A stretch of DNA of 64,000 nucleotides from Breoghania sp. (GCF_963674635.1 NZ_OY771475.1:3609501-3673500), one strand, 5' to 3'. Shown: positions 34,619 to 44,598, counted from the first letter of the stretch. Program-made: numbers and translations. The notes: generated from the sequence alone by a model not told the origin.

Positions 34619-35950
34619 ATGGCAACCAGCGTTGCGACAGGCATGAACAAGCTCCGCCGCACGATCGGCGCGACGGCTGTGGCCGGCATGATGGCGTCGT
34701 CGCTGTCGGCGGGTCTTACCACCACCGCGATGGCGCAGGAGGACACGATCAAGGTCGGTATCCTGCACTCGCTTTCCGGCACCATGGCGATCTCCGAGAC
34801 CACCCTCAAGGACGTCATGCTGATGCTCATCGAGGAGCAGAACAAGAAGGGCGGCGTGCTCGGCAAGAAGCTTGAGGCGGTTGTCGTCGATCCGGCCTCC
34901 GACTGGCCGCTCTTTGCGGAAAAGGCCCGCGAGCTGATCTCCGTCAACGAGGTTTCCGCGGTCTTCGGCTGCTGGACTTCCGTGTCGCGCAAGTCCGTTC
35001 TGCCGGTCTTTGAAGAGCTGAATTCCGTCCTCTTCTATCCCGTCCAGTATGAGGGGGAGGAGTCCCAGCGCAACGTCTTCTATACCGGGGCGGCTCCGAA
35101 CCAGCAGGCCATCCCGGCGGTCGATTACCTGATGAACGAGGAAGGTGTGGAGCGCTGGGTTCTGGCGGGCACCGACTATGTCTATCCGCGCACGACCAAC
35201 AAGATCCTTGAGGCCTATCTGAAGGCCAAGGGCGTTGCCGCCGAAGACATCATGATCAACTACACGCCCTTCGGTCATTCCGACTGGCAGACCATCGTCT
35301 CCGACATCAAGACCTTCGGCTCGGCAGGCAAGAAGACCGCTGTGGTCTCCACCATCAATGGCGACGCCAATGTCCCCTTCTACAAGGAGCTGGGCAATCA
35401 GGGCGTGAAGGCCGAGGACATCCCCGTGGTGGCCTTCTCCGTGGGTGAGGAAGAACTCGCCGGTCTCGATACCGCGCCGCTTGTCGGTCACCTTGCCGCC
35501 TGGAACTATTTCCAGTCCGTCGACACCGACGTCAACGCCGAGTTCATCGACGCCTGGCACGCCTTCATCAAGGACGAGGAGCGCGTCACCAACGATCCCA
35601 TGGAAGCCCACTATATCGGCTTCAACATGTGGGTGAAGGCGGTCGAGAAGGCGGGTTCCACCGATCCGGACGCGGTCATCGATGCGCTCGTCGGCGTAAC
35701 TGTTCCCAACCTGACTGGTGGCTATTCCGCGATGATGCCGAACCACCACATCACCAAGCCGGTGCTGATCGGCGAAATCCAGGACGATGGCCAGTTCCAG
35801 ACCGTCTACGAGACCGCCGGTCTTGTGCCGGGCGATGCCTGGTCCGACTACCTGCCGGACTCAGCCGACCTGATCTCCGATTGGCGCGCTCCAATGTCTT
35901 GCGGCAACTTCAATGTCGCGACCGGCAAGTGCGGCGGAAAGGGCGAATGA
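34619..35950 (+). CDS. urtA: Urea ABC transporter substrate-binding protein
   Basis: The 443-residue periplasmic urea receptor. A signal peptide ends near TTTAMAQE (about residue 40). The mature protein starts DTIKVGILHSLSGTMAISET and contains VFGCWTSVSRKSVLPVFE and FYPVQYEGEESQRNVFY, sequences diagnostic for UrtA rather than other LivK relatives. Near the end, MMPNHHITKPVLIGEI is also family-typical. The ATG at 34619 follows TGGGGGA. First gene of urtABCDE, divergent from the NCS1-kinase gene, and separated from urtB by a strong hairpin. Confidence 0.95.
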   Translation: MATSVATGMNKLRRTIGATAVAGMMASSLSAGLTTTAMAQEDTIKVGILHSLSGTMAISETTLKDVMLMLIEEQNKKGGVLGKKLEAVVVDPASDWPLFAEKARELISVNEVSAVFGCWTSVSRKSVLPVFEELNSVLFYPVQYEGEESQRNVFYTGAAPNQQAIPAVDYLMNEEGVERWVLAGTDYVYPRTTNKILEAYLKAKGVAAEDIMINYTPFGHSDWQTIVSDIKTFGSAGKKTAVVSTINGDANVPFYKELGNQGVKAEDIPVVAFSVGEEELAGLDTAPLVGHLAAWNYFQSVDTDVNAEFIDAWHAFIKDEERVTNDPMEAHYIGFNMWVKAVEKAGSTDPDAVIDALVGVTVPNLTGGYSAMMPNHHITKPVLIGEIQDDGQFQTVYETAGLVPGDAWSDYLPDSADLISDWRAPMSCGNFNVATGKCGGKGE

Positions 35951-35984
35951 TCCCCTCCTGATCCCGAGCTGATCAAACCAACAC

Positions 35985-36020
35985 TTCCGGTGGCGCATCC
36001 GAAAGGCGCGCCACCGGGAA
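35985..36020 (+). promoter_or_regulatory. Stem-loop between urtA and urtB
   Basis: TTCCGGTGGCG pairs with CGCCACCGGGAA (one bulged G), giving an 11-bp GC-rich stem. It lacks a T-tract and lies 35 nt after the urtA stop. Likely stabilises the urtA mRNA and reduces read-through to urtB. Confidence 0.6.
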
Positions 36021-36090
36021 AAGACGGGACAAGAGCGGCTCTGTTGACCGCTCTTTCGCGTCCGATGCGTTCAGGGGAAGTCGCGCCATC

Positions 36091-37728
36091 ATGTTCAATC
36101 CACGATCGTTCATTTCCGCACTGGCCTTCGCCTTCGCTGCATTGGCGGTGAGCGTCGGGGGAACCGGCTCGACCATGGCGCAGGAAAAGCCCGCGTTGCG
36201 CGCGCTCCTCAACGAGTTGCCGAACGGGCGCTATGACGACACCGAGCGCCAGATCGAGGCGATCGCGGCCACCGGCGACGAGGCCGCCGTGCCCGCCCTT
36301 CAGGCACTGGGCTCCAATGATCTCATGGCGCGCAAGTCCGACGGCGTCGTCTTCATCGTGAAGAAGGCCGGACGCGACTATCTGCTTTTCGATGCGATTA
36401 CCGGTGAGGCCGCAGGCGAAGCGGGCCGCCGCGAGATGGCGCGCATCAAGATCAACAATCGGCTTCGGCGCGCCATCAAGGCCGCGCTCGGAACGCTGAC
36501 CCTGATGTCCTCCAATCCGGAGCGCCGGATGCGCGCGGCGGAACAGGTTTTCAAGGCGCGTGATCCGGAGGCCATCGAGACGATCGACGAGGCGCTGGGC
36601 GTGGAGAAGGATGCGACGATCGCAGGCCTCTTGCGCGAGGCCCGTGCGGCGGCGGTTCTCGCTTCCGATGCGTCCGAGGCCGACAAGATCGACGCTGTGG
36701 CTGTCATTGCCGCGCGCGGCGATCAGGAAGCGCGCGGCATTCTTGCCGCCACCGCGGACAGCTCCGAAGGAGACCTGAAGGCCGCCGCCGCCCGCGCGCT
36801 GGGCAAGGTGGATCAGGTCCTCGCCATGTGGGGCGCAGCGCAGAATGTCTGGTACGGGCTGTCGCTCGGCTCCGTGCTGCTGCTGGCGGCCATCGGGCTT
36901 GCCATCACTTTCGGTGTGATGGGGGTCATCAACATGGCCCATGGCGAGATGGTGATGATCGGGGCCTACACGACGTTTGTCGTGCAGGAGATCATTCGCA
37001 CCTCAGCGCCCTGGCTTTTCGACGCCTCGCTCGCGATCGCTCTGCCGCTGGCCTTCCTGATCGCAGGCGGCGTCGGTGTGGCGCTGGAGCGTTTCGTCAT
37101 TCGCTTTCTCTATGGTCGTCCGCTTGAAACGCTGCTGGCGACTTGGGGCATCTCGCTGATCCTGCAACAGGCGGTGCGCACGATTTTCGGCGCGAACAAT
37201 CGCGAGGTCGGCAATCCGGGCTGGATGTCGGGCCTGACGGAGATCGGCGGGTTGACGATCACCTATAACCGGCTCTGGATCATCGTCTTCTCGCTGGTGG
37301 TTTTCGCGGTTCTGATCGGTGTCTTGAAGAAGACGCGTTTCGGGCTCTACACCCGTGCGGTCACCCAGAACCGGCGCATGGCAAGCTCCATGGGCATTCG
37401 CACACCCTGGGTGGATGCGATGACCTTCGGGCTCGGCTCCGGCATTGCGGGCATCGCGGGCGTGGCGCTTTCCCAGATCGACAACGTCTCGCCCAATCTC
37501 GGCCAGAGCTACATCATCGACAGCTTCATGGTCGTGGTCTTTGGCGGGGTCGGAAACCTCTGGGGCACGCTTGTGGGCGCGATGACGCTTGGCGTCGTCA
37601 ACAAGTTCCTTGAACCCTATGCAGGCGCGGTGCTCGGCAAGATCCTCGTGCTCGTCTTCATCATTCTTTTCATCCAGAAGCGTCCGCGGGGCCTGTTCGC
37701 CCTCAAGGGCCGGGCGGTCGAGGCATGA
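36091..37728 (+). CDS. urtB: Urea ABC transporter permease UrtB
   Basis: A 545-residue permease with the unusual UrtB layout. A signal peptide (to about 30) is followed by about 220 residues of soluble, helical periplasmic domain (LLNELPNGRYDDTERQIEAI, with HEAT-like repeats). A LivH-type membrane domain begins at about 260 (WYGLSLGSVLLLAAIGLAITF ... GVINMAHGEMVMIGAY). Ending IQKRPRGLFALKGRAVEA is typical. Its stop overlaps the start of urtC by four bases. Confidence 0.95.
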   Translation: MFNPRSFISALAFAFAALAVSVGGTGSTMAQEKPALRALLNELPNGRYDDTERQIEAIAATGDEAAVPALQALGSNDLMARKSDGVVFIVKKAGRDYLLFDAITGEAAGEAGRREMARIKINNRLRRAIKAALGTLTLMSSNPERRMRAAEQVFKARDPEAIETIDEALGVEKDATIAGLLREARAAAVLASDASEADKIDAVAVIAARGDQEARGILAATADSSEGDLKAAAARALGKVDQVLAMWGAAQNVWYGLSLGSVLLLAAIGLAITFGVMGVINMAHGEMVMIGAYTTFVVQEIIRTSAPWLFDASLAIALPLAFLIAGGVGVALERFVIRFLYGRPLETLLATWGISLILQQAVRTIFGANNREVGNPGWMSGLTEIGGLTITYNRLWIIVFSLVVFAVLIGVLKKTRFGLYTRAVTQNRRMASSMGIRTPWVDAMTFGLGSGIAGIAGVALSQIDNVSPNLGQSYIIDSFMVVVFGGVGNLWGTLVGAMTLGVVNKFLEPYAGAVLGKILVLVFIILFIQKRPRGLFALKGRAVEA

Positions 37729-38912
37729 TCACTTCCTTCATCCTGCGCGCCATCGATGGTCGGGGTGCTATTTTTCTGGTCCTGCTCGCCGCCTTCGCGG
37801 TGGCGGTTCCTGCCGGAAACCTGCTCTTTGCGCCCGACCATCCGCTGCATGTGCCGACCTATGCGGTGAGCCTTCTGGGCAAATACATGTGTTATGCGGT
37901 GCTGGCGCTCTCGGTCGATCTGGTGTGGGGCTATTGCGGCATTCTCTCGCTCGGCCACGGGGCGTTCTTCGCGCTCGGCGGTTATGCGATGGGCATGTAT
38001 CTGATGCGCCAGATCGGGGCGCGCGGCGTCTATGGCAACCCGGACCTGCCGGATTTCATGGTGTTCCTCAACTGGAAGGAACTGCCCTGGTACTGGTACG
38101 GCTTCGACAGCTTTCCCTTCGCTTTCGCCATGGTGGCGATCGTGCCGGGGCTGCTGGCCTTCGTCTTCGGCTGGTTCGCCTTCCGCTCACGGGTCACCGG
38201 CGTCTATCTCTCTATCATCACGCAGGCCATGACCTATGCGCTGCTGCTGGCATTTTTTCGCAATGACATGGGCTTTGGCGGCAATAACGGCCTGACCGAC
38301 TTCAAGGACATCCTCGGCTTCTCGGTCCAGGCGGAGGGCACGCGTGCGGCGCTGTTCTTCGCCACGGTGGTGGCTGTCGCACTAGGCTTTCTCATCGCCC
38401 GCGCGGTCACGCGTTCCAAGCTCGGCAAGGTGCTGGTGGCGGTGCGCGATGCGGAAAGCCGGACGCGGTTCCTCGGCTACCGGGTGGAACACTACAAGCT
38501 CTTCGTGTGGGTGCTCTCGGCGATGATGGCAGGCGTTGCGGGTGCGCTCTACGTGCCGCAGGTGGGCATCATCAATCCCGGCGAATTCGCGCCTGCCAAT
38601 TCCATCGAGGTCGTGATCTGGGTGGCGGTCGGCGGTCGCGGCACACTGGTGGGGGCCGTCCTGGGGGCAGTGCTTGTTAATTTCGCAAAGACGTGGTTCA
38701 CCGCGGCCTTTCCGGAATTCTGGCTCTTCGCGCTGGGCGGCCTTTTCGTGGCGGTGACGCTGTTCCTGCCCAGGGGCATCGTCGGCACGGTCGGTCAGGG
38801 CTGGAGCGTTCTTCGCCAGCGCAGGCTTTCGGCTCGCACGGAAGCGGGCACGGACGAGAGCCTGATGGAGACCGGGGCTGTCGGCGGCATGAAACATCAG
38901 GCGGCGGAGTGA
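37725..38912 (+). CDS. urtC: Urea ABC transporter permease UrtC
   Basis: A 395-residue LivM-type membrane protein forming the urea channel with UrtB. Family markers are VDLVWGYCGILSLGHGAFFALGGYAMGMYL and, later, GGRGTLVGAVLGAVLVN. About ten hydrophobic segments are visible. ATGA overlap with urtB at the start; urtD begins one base after its stop, so the whole set is translated as a tight unit. The C-terminal 30 residues are hydrophilic and variable. Confidence 0.95.
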   Translation: MITSFILRAIDGRGAIFLVLLAAFAVAVPAGNLLFAPDHPLHVPTYAVSLLGKYMCYAVLALSVDLVWGYCGILSLGHGAFFALGGYAMGMYLMRQIGARGVYGNPDLPDFMVFLNWKELPWYWYGFDSFPFAFAMVAIVPGLLAFVFGWFAFRSRVTGVYLSIITQAMTYALLLAFFRNDMGFGGNNGLTDFKDILGFSVQAEGTRAALFFATVVAVALGFLIARAVTRSKLGKVLVAVRDAESRTRFLGYRVEHYKLFVWVLSAMMAGVAGALYVPQVGIINPGEFAPANSIEVVIWVAVGGRGTLVGAVLGAVLVNFAKTWFTAAFPEFWLFALGGLFVAVTLFLPRGIVGTVGQGWSVLRQRRLSARTEAGTDESLMETGAVGGMKHQAAE

Positions 38913-38913
38913 C

Positions 38914-39669
38914 ATGATGCTGGCGCAGGCTTCCAACTCGGTTCTCTATCTCGATGGTGTCTCCGTCTCGTTTGATGGCTTCAAGGCACTCAACTCGCTG
39001 TCGCTGGTTCTTCAGCCGGGCGAGATGCGGGCGATCATCGGGCCCAACGGGGCGGGCAAGACCACGATGATGGACGTCATCACCGGCAAGACGCAGCCGG
39101 ATGTGGGCGAAATCTATTTCGACGGCGCGGTCGATCTGACGAAGCTCGACGAGGCGGAGATCGCTGAACTCGGCATCGGGCGGAAGTTCCAGAAGCCCAC
39201 GGTCTTTGAAAGTCACACCGTGCTCGACAATCTGGAACTGGCGCTGAAGACCCCGCGGGGACCGTTTTCGACGCTGTTTCATCGGGCCAGCAGCGAGGAG
39301 AGGGCCCGCATCGACGGTCTTCTGGAACAGATCCGGTTAACGGATCGGCGCGATGAACTGGCCGCCAATCTCAGCCACGGCCAGAAGCAATGGCTGGAGA
39401 TCGGCATGCTGTTGGCGCAGGACCCCAAGCTGATGCTCGTCGATGAACCGGCCGCCGGCATGACGGATGCGGAGACGGCGGAAACCGCGACCATGCTGAA
39501 GGAAATCAACAAGACCCGCTCCGTCGTGGTGGTGGAACACGACATGACCTTCGTGCGCGATCTGGGCGTCAAGGTCACGGTCCTGCACGAGGGCTCGGTT
39601 CTGGCGGAAGGCGCGCTCGATCACGTCTCCGCCGATCCAAGGGTCGTGGAAGTCTATCTGGGGCGGTAG
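38914..39669 (+). CDS. urtD: Urea ABC transporter ATPase UrtD
   Basis: A 251-residue ATPase of the LivG class. Walker A GPNGAGKTT, signature LSHGQKQWLEIGMLL (the SHGQKQWLEI wording is specific to UrtD), Walker B LMLVDEPAAGMT, and switch His in VVVEHDMTFV. It lies one base after urtC and 48 bp before urtE. Together with UrtE it drives urea uptake. Confidence 0.95.
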   Translation: MMLAQASNSVLYLDGVSVSFDGFKALNSLSLVLQPGEMRAIIGPNGAGKTTMMDVITGKTQPDVGEIYFDGAVDLTKLDEAEIAELGIGRKFQKPTVFESHTVLDNLELALKTPRGPFSTLFHRASSEERARIDGLLEQIRLTDRRDELAANLSHGQKQWLEIGMLLAQDPKLMLVDEPAAGMTDAETAETATMLKEINKTRSVVVVEHDMTFVRDLGVKVTVLHEGSVLAEGALDHVSADPRVVEVYLGR

Positions 39670-39717
39670 GTGCATGCCGGATTTCGGGGCGTCGAAATCG
39701 GCTGACGGGGAAAGACG

Positions 39718-40407
39718 ATGCTGAGCGTTGAGAACATCGATCTCTATTATGGAGCCGCGCAGGCGCTCAAGGGCGTTTCGCTCACCGCGGAAGCGGGCAA
39801 GGTGACCTGCCTGATGGGGCGCAACGGCGTGGGCAAGACGTCCACGCTGCGCGCCATTGTCGGCCAGCACCCGGTTTCAAAGGGCATGATCAAGCTGGAA
39901 GGGGAGACGATCACCTCTCTGTCGCCCTATCGTCGTGCGCGAAAGGGCATCGCCATCGTGCCCCAGGGGCGCGAGATCTTCCCGCTTCTGAGCGTGAAGG
40001 AGAATCTGGAAACAGGTTTCGCCGCCACGTCGGAAAAGACGATCCCGGAAAGCGTGTTCGAACTTTTTCCCGTTCTGAAAGACATGCTGCGCCGTCGCGG
40101 AGGCGATCTCTCCGGCGGTCAGCAGCAGCAGCTCGCCATTGGACGTGCGCTGGTCACCAGGCCCAAGCTTCTGGTGCTGGATGAGCCGACGGAGGGCATT
40201 CAGCCCTCCATCATCAAGGATATCGGGCGCGCCATCGAATGGCTGCGCGATCAGGGCACCATGGCGATCGTTCTGGTGGAGCAGTATTTCGAATTCGCCC
40301 GCGATCTGGCCGACACGTTCGCGGTGATGGATCGCGGCGAGGTCGTCCTGCAGGGCACACGGGAGGCGATGGTGGAAAGCGAGATGCGGGCACATCTGAC
40401 GGTTTGA
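39718..40407 (+). CDS. urtE: Urea ABC transporter ATPase UrtE
   Basis: A 229-residue LivF-class ATPase completing the transporter. Walker A GRNGVGKTS (the V is typical of UrtE), signature LSGGQQQQLAIGRAL, Walker B LLVLDEPTEGIQPSII and the switch region VEQYFEFARDLAD. Begins MLSVENIDLYYGAAQALKGV, the usual UrtE N-terminus. It ends the operon; no urease genes are in the window. Confidence 0.95.
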   Translation: MLSVENIDLYYGAAQALKGVSLTAEAGKVTCLMGRNGVGKTSTLRAIVGQHPVSKGMIKLEGETITSLSPYRRARKGIAIVPQGREIFPLLSVKENLETGFAATSEKTIPESVFELFPVLKDMLRRRGGDLSGGQQQQLAIGRALVTRPKLLVLDEPTEGIQPSIIKDIGRAIEWLRDQGTMAIVLVEQYFEFARDLADTFAVMDRGEVVLQGTREAMVESEMRAHLTV

Positions 40408-40559
40408 ACGACAATTGTGCCCGGGCCTGCCGTTGCGGCGGGGAGGGGCCCCGCAGAAACGGGTGCCCTTCGAAAGATTGCCGATGCGGCCAATTCGCAA
40501 CCATTTTTGTAAACCATTAACGTAAACTCCACTCAGATTCGCTCTCGATGGAGTTACGT

Positions 40560-43283
40560 GTGAAACGCATCCTCGTCGGCGCTGCCGGTATACTCTTGCT
40601 GCTCTTGATAGTGGCCCTGGTGATCCCCTTCTTTCTTCCCAAGGACGCGATCAAGCGTCAGATCGTGGCGGAAATCGAGGGTGCGACGGGCTGGCGATTG
40701 CGGGTGGACGGGGCCGTCGGCATCAGCCTGCTGCCCTCCGTATCCCTTACTGCGCGCGATGTCGGGCTTTCCGGCGAGGCGGGGGCCGATGGCGTTGAAT
40801 TCGCCAAGGTCTCCTCCATCAGCTTTGGCCTGTCGCTGGGGGCATTGCTCGGCGGCAATGCGCATATCACCGGCATCACGCTGCGCGAGCCGCGTATCCT
40901 TCTGGAGACCGACGCGGCCGGCCGCACGAGTTGGGCGCCGCGCCGTACGCTGAGTGATCTGATCGAGGAATCCCTTTCGAGCGATCTTCCGGCACCAGGG
41001 TCAAGCCAGGCAGATGACGGCGCGCGCCGGATCTTGCCGCCCGCACCGGGCGAGGAACGCACCGTCGCGCAAGAGGCCATGCCGGCGGAGCAGGCCGGCG
41101 ACGATCTCGCCTCCTTGTTGCGCCGTGTGCGGGTCGATGACCTGTCCATCGTCGATGGAAGTCTTGTCTTTTCCGATTTGCGAAGCGGGCAGGCGACCCG
41201 CATCACCGCGATCAACACCTCTCTGGCCCTTCCCTCTCCGGATGAACCGGCGCTGCTTGCCGGCAGCTTCGGGTGGCAGGAGCGGACGTTCGAGGTGGAG
41301 GCAGAACTCGGTTCCCCAATCGCGCTCGTCCAGCAGCGCCCCAGCGAAATCTCCGCCAAGCTCTCCAGCGACTTCGGTACGGCGACCGTTTCCGGGCGCA
41401 TCGCCGCCCAGCCGTTTTCCGGCACGTTGCGCATCGGACTTTCCGGCGACAGTCTGAACGAGGCGCTCGCCGCATTGGGGGCTGCCGCGCCTGGCGGAAG
41501 GGACCTTGGCGCCTATGATCTTGCGGCGACCGCCGATGTGCAGCCCGAACGGATTACCATCGAGGATTTTTCACTCGCCGCCGCCGACAGCAAGGCGACC
41601 GGACGCGCTGTCGTCGATACCGGTGCGGCGGAACCGGTGGTCACGGCCAGCATTGCGATGGACACGCTGGATCTGACCCGCTTCGGTGTGACCGGGCTCG
41701 ATCCGGCCGCGGGGCGGCTTGAGGCATTCACGCTCGATTTCGCGCTCGACGGCCTTGCCCGGCCCGCGACCGCGAAGGGAGGCTTCCTGTGGAACGGCGA
41801 GCGGTTTGACATTTCGGGCTCGGCCGCACCGGAACCGCTCATGGCGGGCGATCCCGCGCCCGTTGAGGTCGCGGTTGCAAACCGGCATCTGACGGTCGGC
41901 GCGCGCGGAAATCTCACCGGCGGCGCGTTTGACGGCAAGCTCTCTCTTGAAACCGCGAACCTGCGGGACATGATGGCCTGGCTGGGGTCCCCCCTGCCTC
42001 CGGGCAACGGCCTCAAGGCCTTTGCGGTTGCAGGCAAATTCTCCGGGTCTGCGGATGGGGTTGCCTTCCGGCAGACGCGGATTTCACTTGATGGCACCGT
42101 TGGGGATGCGGAAGGCGAGCTTTCCCTGGGCGGTGCACGGCCCAGGGTCAGTGCTTCTCTCAGCCTCGATACGCTGGTGCTCGATCCCTATCTGGGCGGG
42201 GGCGGCTCGGCCCGATCCGCTGGCGGAAACGGCGGTGGACGGTCAGCTGGCGGCAATGGCGGAGCACAGGCTTCCGGCTGGAGCACCGAGCGCATCGATT
42301 TTTCCGGCTTGAAGTCGGTCGATGCCGATCTCGCGATCTCTGCATCCTCGATCCGCTGGGACAAGCTGACGATCGGCCAGAGCAAGCTGACGGTCGCGAT
42401 TGCGGGCGGCAAGCTCAAGGCGGATCTCAATCCGCTCAATCTCTATGATGGTGCTGCGTCGGGCACGGTGCGGATTGACGGGACCTCCGCCCAGCCCACC
42501 GTTGCGGCGTCTTTCTCGCTGGAACGGCTGGAAGCGCATCCTTTCTTGCGCGATCTGGCGGATTTCCGCGCACTTCATGGCAAGACGGCGATCACCTTCG
42601 ATGTAACGACGGCGGGCGCCAGTCAGGCGGCGCTTGCCTCGGCGCTTTCCGGCAAGGCATTGGTGAAGTTCACGAACGGCTCCCTTCGCGGCATCAACAT
42701 TCCGTCGATGGTGCGCAATCTCTCCGCGCAGACGCTTCTGGGCTGGGGCGATACGGGCGACGAACAGGCGACCGATTTCAGCGAGCTTTCCGCCAGTTTC
42801 GATATCGCCAATGGCGTGGCTTCCACCAGCGATCTGAGGCTGCTTGGCCCGCTGGTGCGTGTCACCGGTGGCGGCAGGACCGATATCGGCCGTCAGACCC
42901 TCGATTGGCGTGTGGAACCGCGGATTGTGCCGACGCTTGAGGGGCAGGGAAATTCCGCGGAGATGGTCGGCCTCGGCGTTCCGGTGGTGATCAAGGGAAG
43001 CTGGGCCAATCCGCGGATCTATCCCGATATCAAGGGCATTCTTGAAAACCCGGCCGAAGCCTACAAGCAGCTTCAGTCCGTCGGTGGCGGTCTTCTGGAT
43101 CTGGTCAAGAAAAACCCCGCCAAGGCGGTCGAGAACACGGTGAAACAGCTCACCGGCGAAGGCATCGACATCAACAAGGTCATGGATGGCGAGATCGACG
43201 ACGATGCTGTCTTGAAGACCATCGAACAGGGCTTCAAGGTCGCGCCGAACCTGTTCGGGATCGGCAAAAAGAAGAAGCAGTAG
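40560..43283 (+). CDS. AsmA family protein
   Basis: A large (about 907 residues) envelope protein of the AsmA group, related to the bridge-like lipid-transfer proteins that span the periplasm. One N-terminal membrane helix (LVGAAGILLLLLIVALVIPFF) is followed by DAIKRQIVAEIEGATGWRLRVDG, the AsmA N-terminal motif. The rest is repetitive beta-structure. Near the C-terminus SGKALVKFTNGSLRGINI and DWRVEPRIVPTLEGQG are typical AsmA_2 elements. A Gly-rich spacer (about 550-570) is odd. The GTG at 40560 has a TGGAG site at the right distance; an ATG at 40548 would add four residues. Confidence 0.88.
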   Translation: MKRILVGAAGILLLLLIVALVIPFFLPKDAIKRQIVAEIEGATGWRLRVDGAVGISLLPSVSLTARDVGLSGEAGADGVEFAKVSSISFGLSLGALLGGNAHITGITLREPRILLETDAAGRTSWAPRRTLSDLIEESLSSDLPAPGSSQADDGARRILPPAPGEERTVAQEAMPAEQAGDDLASLLRRVRVDDLSIVDGSLVFSDLRSGQATRITAINTSLALPSPDEPALLAGSFGWQERTFEVEAELGSPIALVQQRPSEISAKLSSDFGTATVSGRIAAQPFSGTLRIGLSGDSLNEALAALGAAAPGGRDLGAYDLAATADVQPERITIEDFSLAAADSKATGRAVVDTGAAEPVVTASIAMDTLDLTRFGVTGLDPAAGRLEAFTLDFALDGLARPATAKGGFLWNGERFDISGSAAPEPLMAGDPAPVEVAVANRHLTVGARGNLTGGAFDGKLSLETANLRDMMAWLGSPLPPGNGLKAFAVAGKFSGSADGVAFRQTRISLDGTVGDAEGELSLGGARPRVSASLSLDTLVLDPYLGGGGSARSAGGNGGGRSAGGNGGAQASGWSTERIDFSGLKSVDADLAISASSIRWDKLTIGQSKLTVAIAGGKLKADLNPLNLYDGAASGTVRIDGTSAQPTVAASFSLERLEAHPFLRDLADFRALHGKTAITFDVTTAGASQAALASALSGKALVKFTNGSLRGINIPSMVRNLSAQTLLGWGDTGDEQATDFSELSASFDIANGVASTSDLRLLGPLVRVTGGGRTDIGRQTLDWRVEPRIVPTLEGQGNSAEMVGLGVPVVIKGSWANPRIYPDIKGILENPAEAYKQLQSVGGGLLDLVKKNPAKAVENTVKQLTGEGIDINKVMDGEIDDDAVLKTIEQGFKVAPNLFGIGKKKKQ

Positions 43284-43295
43284 GCGCGGGGGCTT

Positions 43296-43706
43296 TCAGG
43301 CCTCCGCCTCGATGGCTTCCATGTCCTCGTCTGACAGGCCGAAATGATGCCCGATCTCGTGGATCAGCACGTGGGTGATGATCGCTCCGAGGCTTTCGTC
43401 ATAGCCTGCCCAGTAGTCGAGGATCGGGCGGCGGAAAAGCCAGATCCGGTTGGGTTGCTGGCCGGTGAAGGTCTCACCGCCGGTCTGGGCGAGCCCCACG
43501 CCTTCAAACAGCCCGAGCAGGTCGAATTCGTCCTCCGCGCCAACGCTTTCCAGCATGATGTCGGTCGGGAATTCGTCGATTGCGATAACGATCCCGTCGC
43601 ATTGCGCGCGGAATTCTTGCGGCAGAGCTTCGAAGGCTTCGTGGGCGATGTCGCGAAAGGTTGCGAGATCGGGGGCTGTGGCGCTGGACCAGTGGGAAGC
43701 GTTCAT
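43296..43706 (-). CDS. Small zincin-like metallopeptidase
   Basis: A 136-residue cytoplasmic protein of the minimal metallopeptidase (MMP_TTHA0227-like, DUF1025) family. The HExxH motif is HEIGHHFG (His116 and His120) near the C-terminus. The region IDEFPTDIMLES and IWLFRRPILDYW are family features. The substrate is unknown. The ATG at 43706 is used; a TTG six bases upstream is less likely. It converges with the AsmA gene with only 12 bp between the two stops. Confidence 0.85.
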   Translation of the reverse strand: MNASHWSSATAPDLATFRDIAHEAFEALPQEFRAQCDGIVIAIDEFPTDIMLESVGAEDEFDLLGLFEGVGLAQTGGETFTGQQPNRIWLFRRPILDYWAGYDESLGAIITHVLIHEIGHHFGLSDEDMEAIEAEA

Positions 43707-43751
43707 GGGCAATCCTGATGGTTGCGTCGCGCGGACGGTGTGCGTCAGAGC

Positions 43752-44009
43752 CTAGAAATAGGTCGCAACCAGATAGATCACCAGTCCTATGGCGAAGACG
43801 AAGCCAAGACTGCGGCCGATGCGGGTGCCCCAGATCTCGATCGGGTCGTCCTCGGCTTGCTTGTCGCGGGCTGAAAAATGATCGCGTGTGCGCTCGGCCA
43901 CGCGGGTGAAGGACGACGTGCCGAGGGTTTCGCTGTCGCCCTGCACACGCTCAAGCGCCTGTTGAGCCTCTCGCTCGCGTACGGCTCTCTCGTCCTCGCG
44001 CTTTCCCAT
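43752..44009 (-). CDS. Small single-pass membrane protein
   Basis: An 85-residue protein of unknown function. It has a highly charged N-terminal helix (KREDERAVREREAQQALERV), a central linker, and one C-terminal membrane helix (IGRSLGFVFAIGLVIYLVATYF by position 64-85). The ATG at 44009 follows a strong GGGGAGGAG site. It could be a tail-anchored or C-in membrane protein. Similar short proteins occur in related genomes, without a known role. Confidence 0.7.
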   Translation of the reverse strand: MGKREDERAVREREAQQALERVQGDSETLGTSSFTRVAERTRDHFSARDKQAEDDPIEIWGTRIGRSLGFVFAIGLVIYLVATYF

Positions 44010-44037
44010 CGCTCCTCCCCAAGTGCCTGGATGTCCC

Positions 44038-44598
44038 CTAGGCGCGGCGTCCCCTTGCCAGTGCCGCCCAGAATGCGATGGCCGCAAGTCCGGCGGAGGT
44101 GAGTACATTCCATCCAGCAAAGCTGAGCCCGAGAATGCGCAACTGCACATCGGTGCAGCTCACGATCTTGATCGTCTGAAGCGAATTGAGAAGGCTTGCC
44201 GCGTCATTGACACCGCCACCGCCATCTCCGCTGCAATCGAGGGGGCCGGGCCAGAAGCCCCATTCCGCGCCCGCCTGATAGGCGCCCACGCCGCCGCCAT
44301 AGATCATCAGCAGGGCAAAGGCGATCAGCAGAAGCCGAACCAGCGGCGTCTTGTCTGGGGCTTTCCAGGAGACCAGCAGGGCGAGCAGTGCGAGCGGCGC
44401 GCCGGCATAGTAGGGAATGCGCTGTTCCAGACAGAGTTCGCACGGCATATAGCCGCCGATAAGCTGGAAGCTCCAGGCGCTCGACACGACAACGATGCTT
44501 CCCAGCGCGCACAGGCCCGAAACCAGAGGCAGGCGGTGTTCAAGGGCAAGCGCATAAAGGTCTCGGGGGCGTGTCATGAGGCGGTCCAGTTTCTTCAC
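44038..44598 (-). CDS. dsbB: Disulfide bond formation protein B
   Basis: A 186-residue inner-membrane quinone reductase that re-oxidises DsbA. Four membrane helices are evident. The first periplasmic loop has the redox pair CELC (53/56), followed by the QRIPYY motif that contacts quinone, and the second loop has Cys122 and Cys148. The GTG start overlaps the stop of the DedA-like gene (GTGA); an ATG at 44577 is an alternative. The co-transcribed upstream neighbour is a membrane protein. Confidence 0.92.
   Translation of the reverse strand: MKKLDRLMTRPRDLYALALEHRLPLVSGLCALGSIVVVSSAWSFQLIGGYMPCELCLEQRIPYYAGAPLALLALLVSWKAPDKTPLVRLLLIAFALLMIYGGGVGAYQAGAEWGFWPGPLDCSGDGGGGVNDAASLLNSLQTIKIVSCTDVQLRILGLSFAGWNVLTSAGLAAIAFWAALARGRRA

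Noticed and set aside
40508..40540. CtrA-like site before the AsmA gene (TTAACGTAAAC).
   Set aside because: The second half-site is not TTAA and the spacing is wrong.
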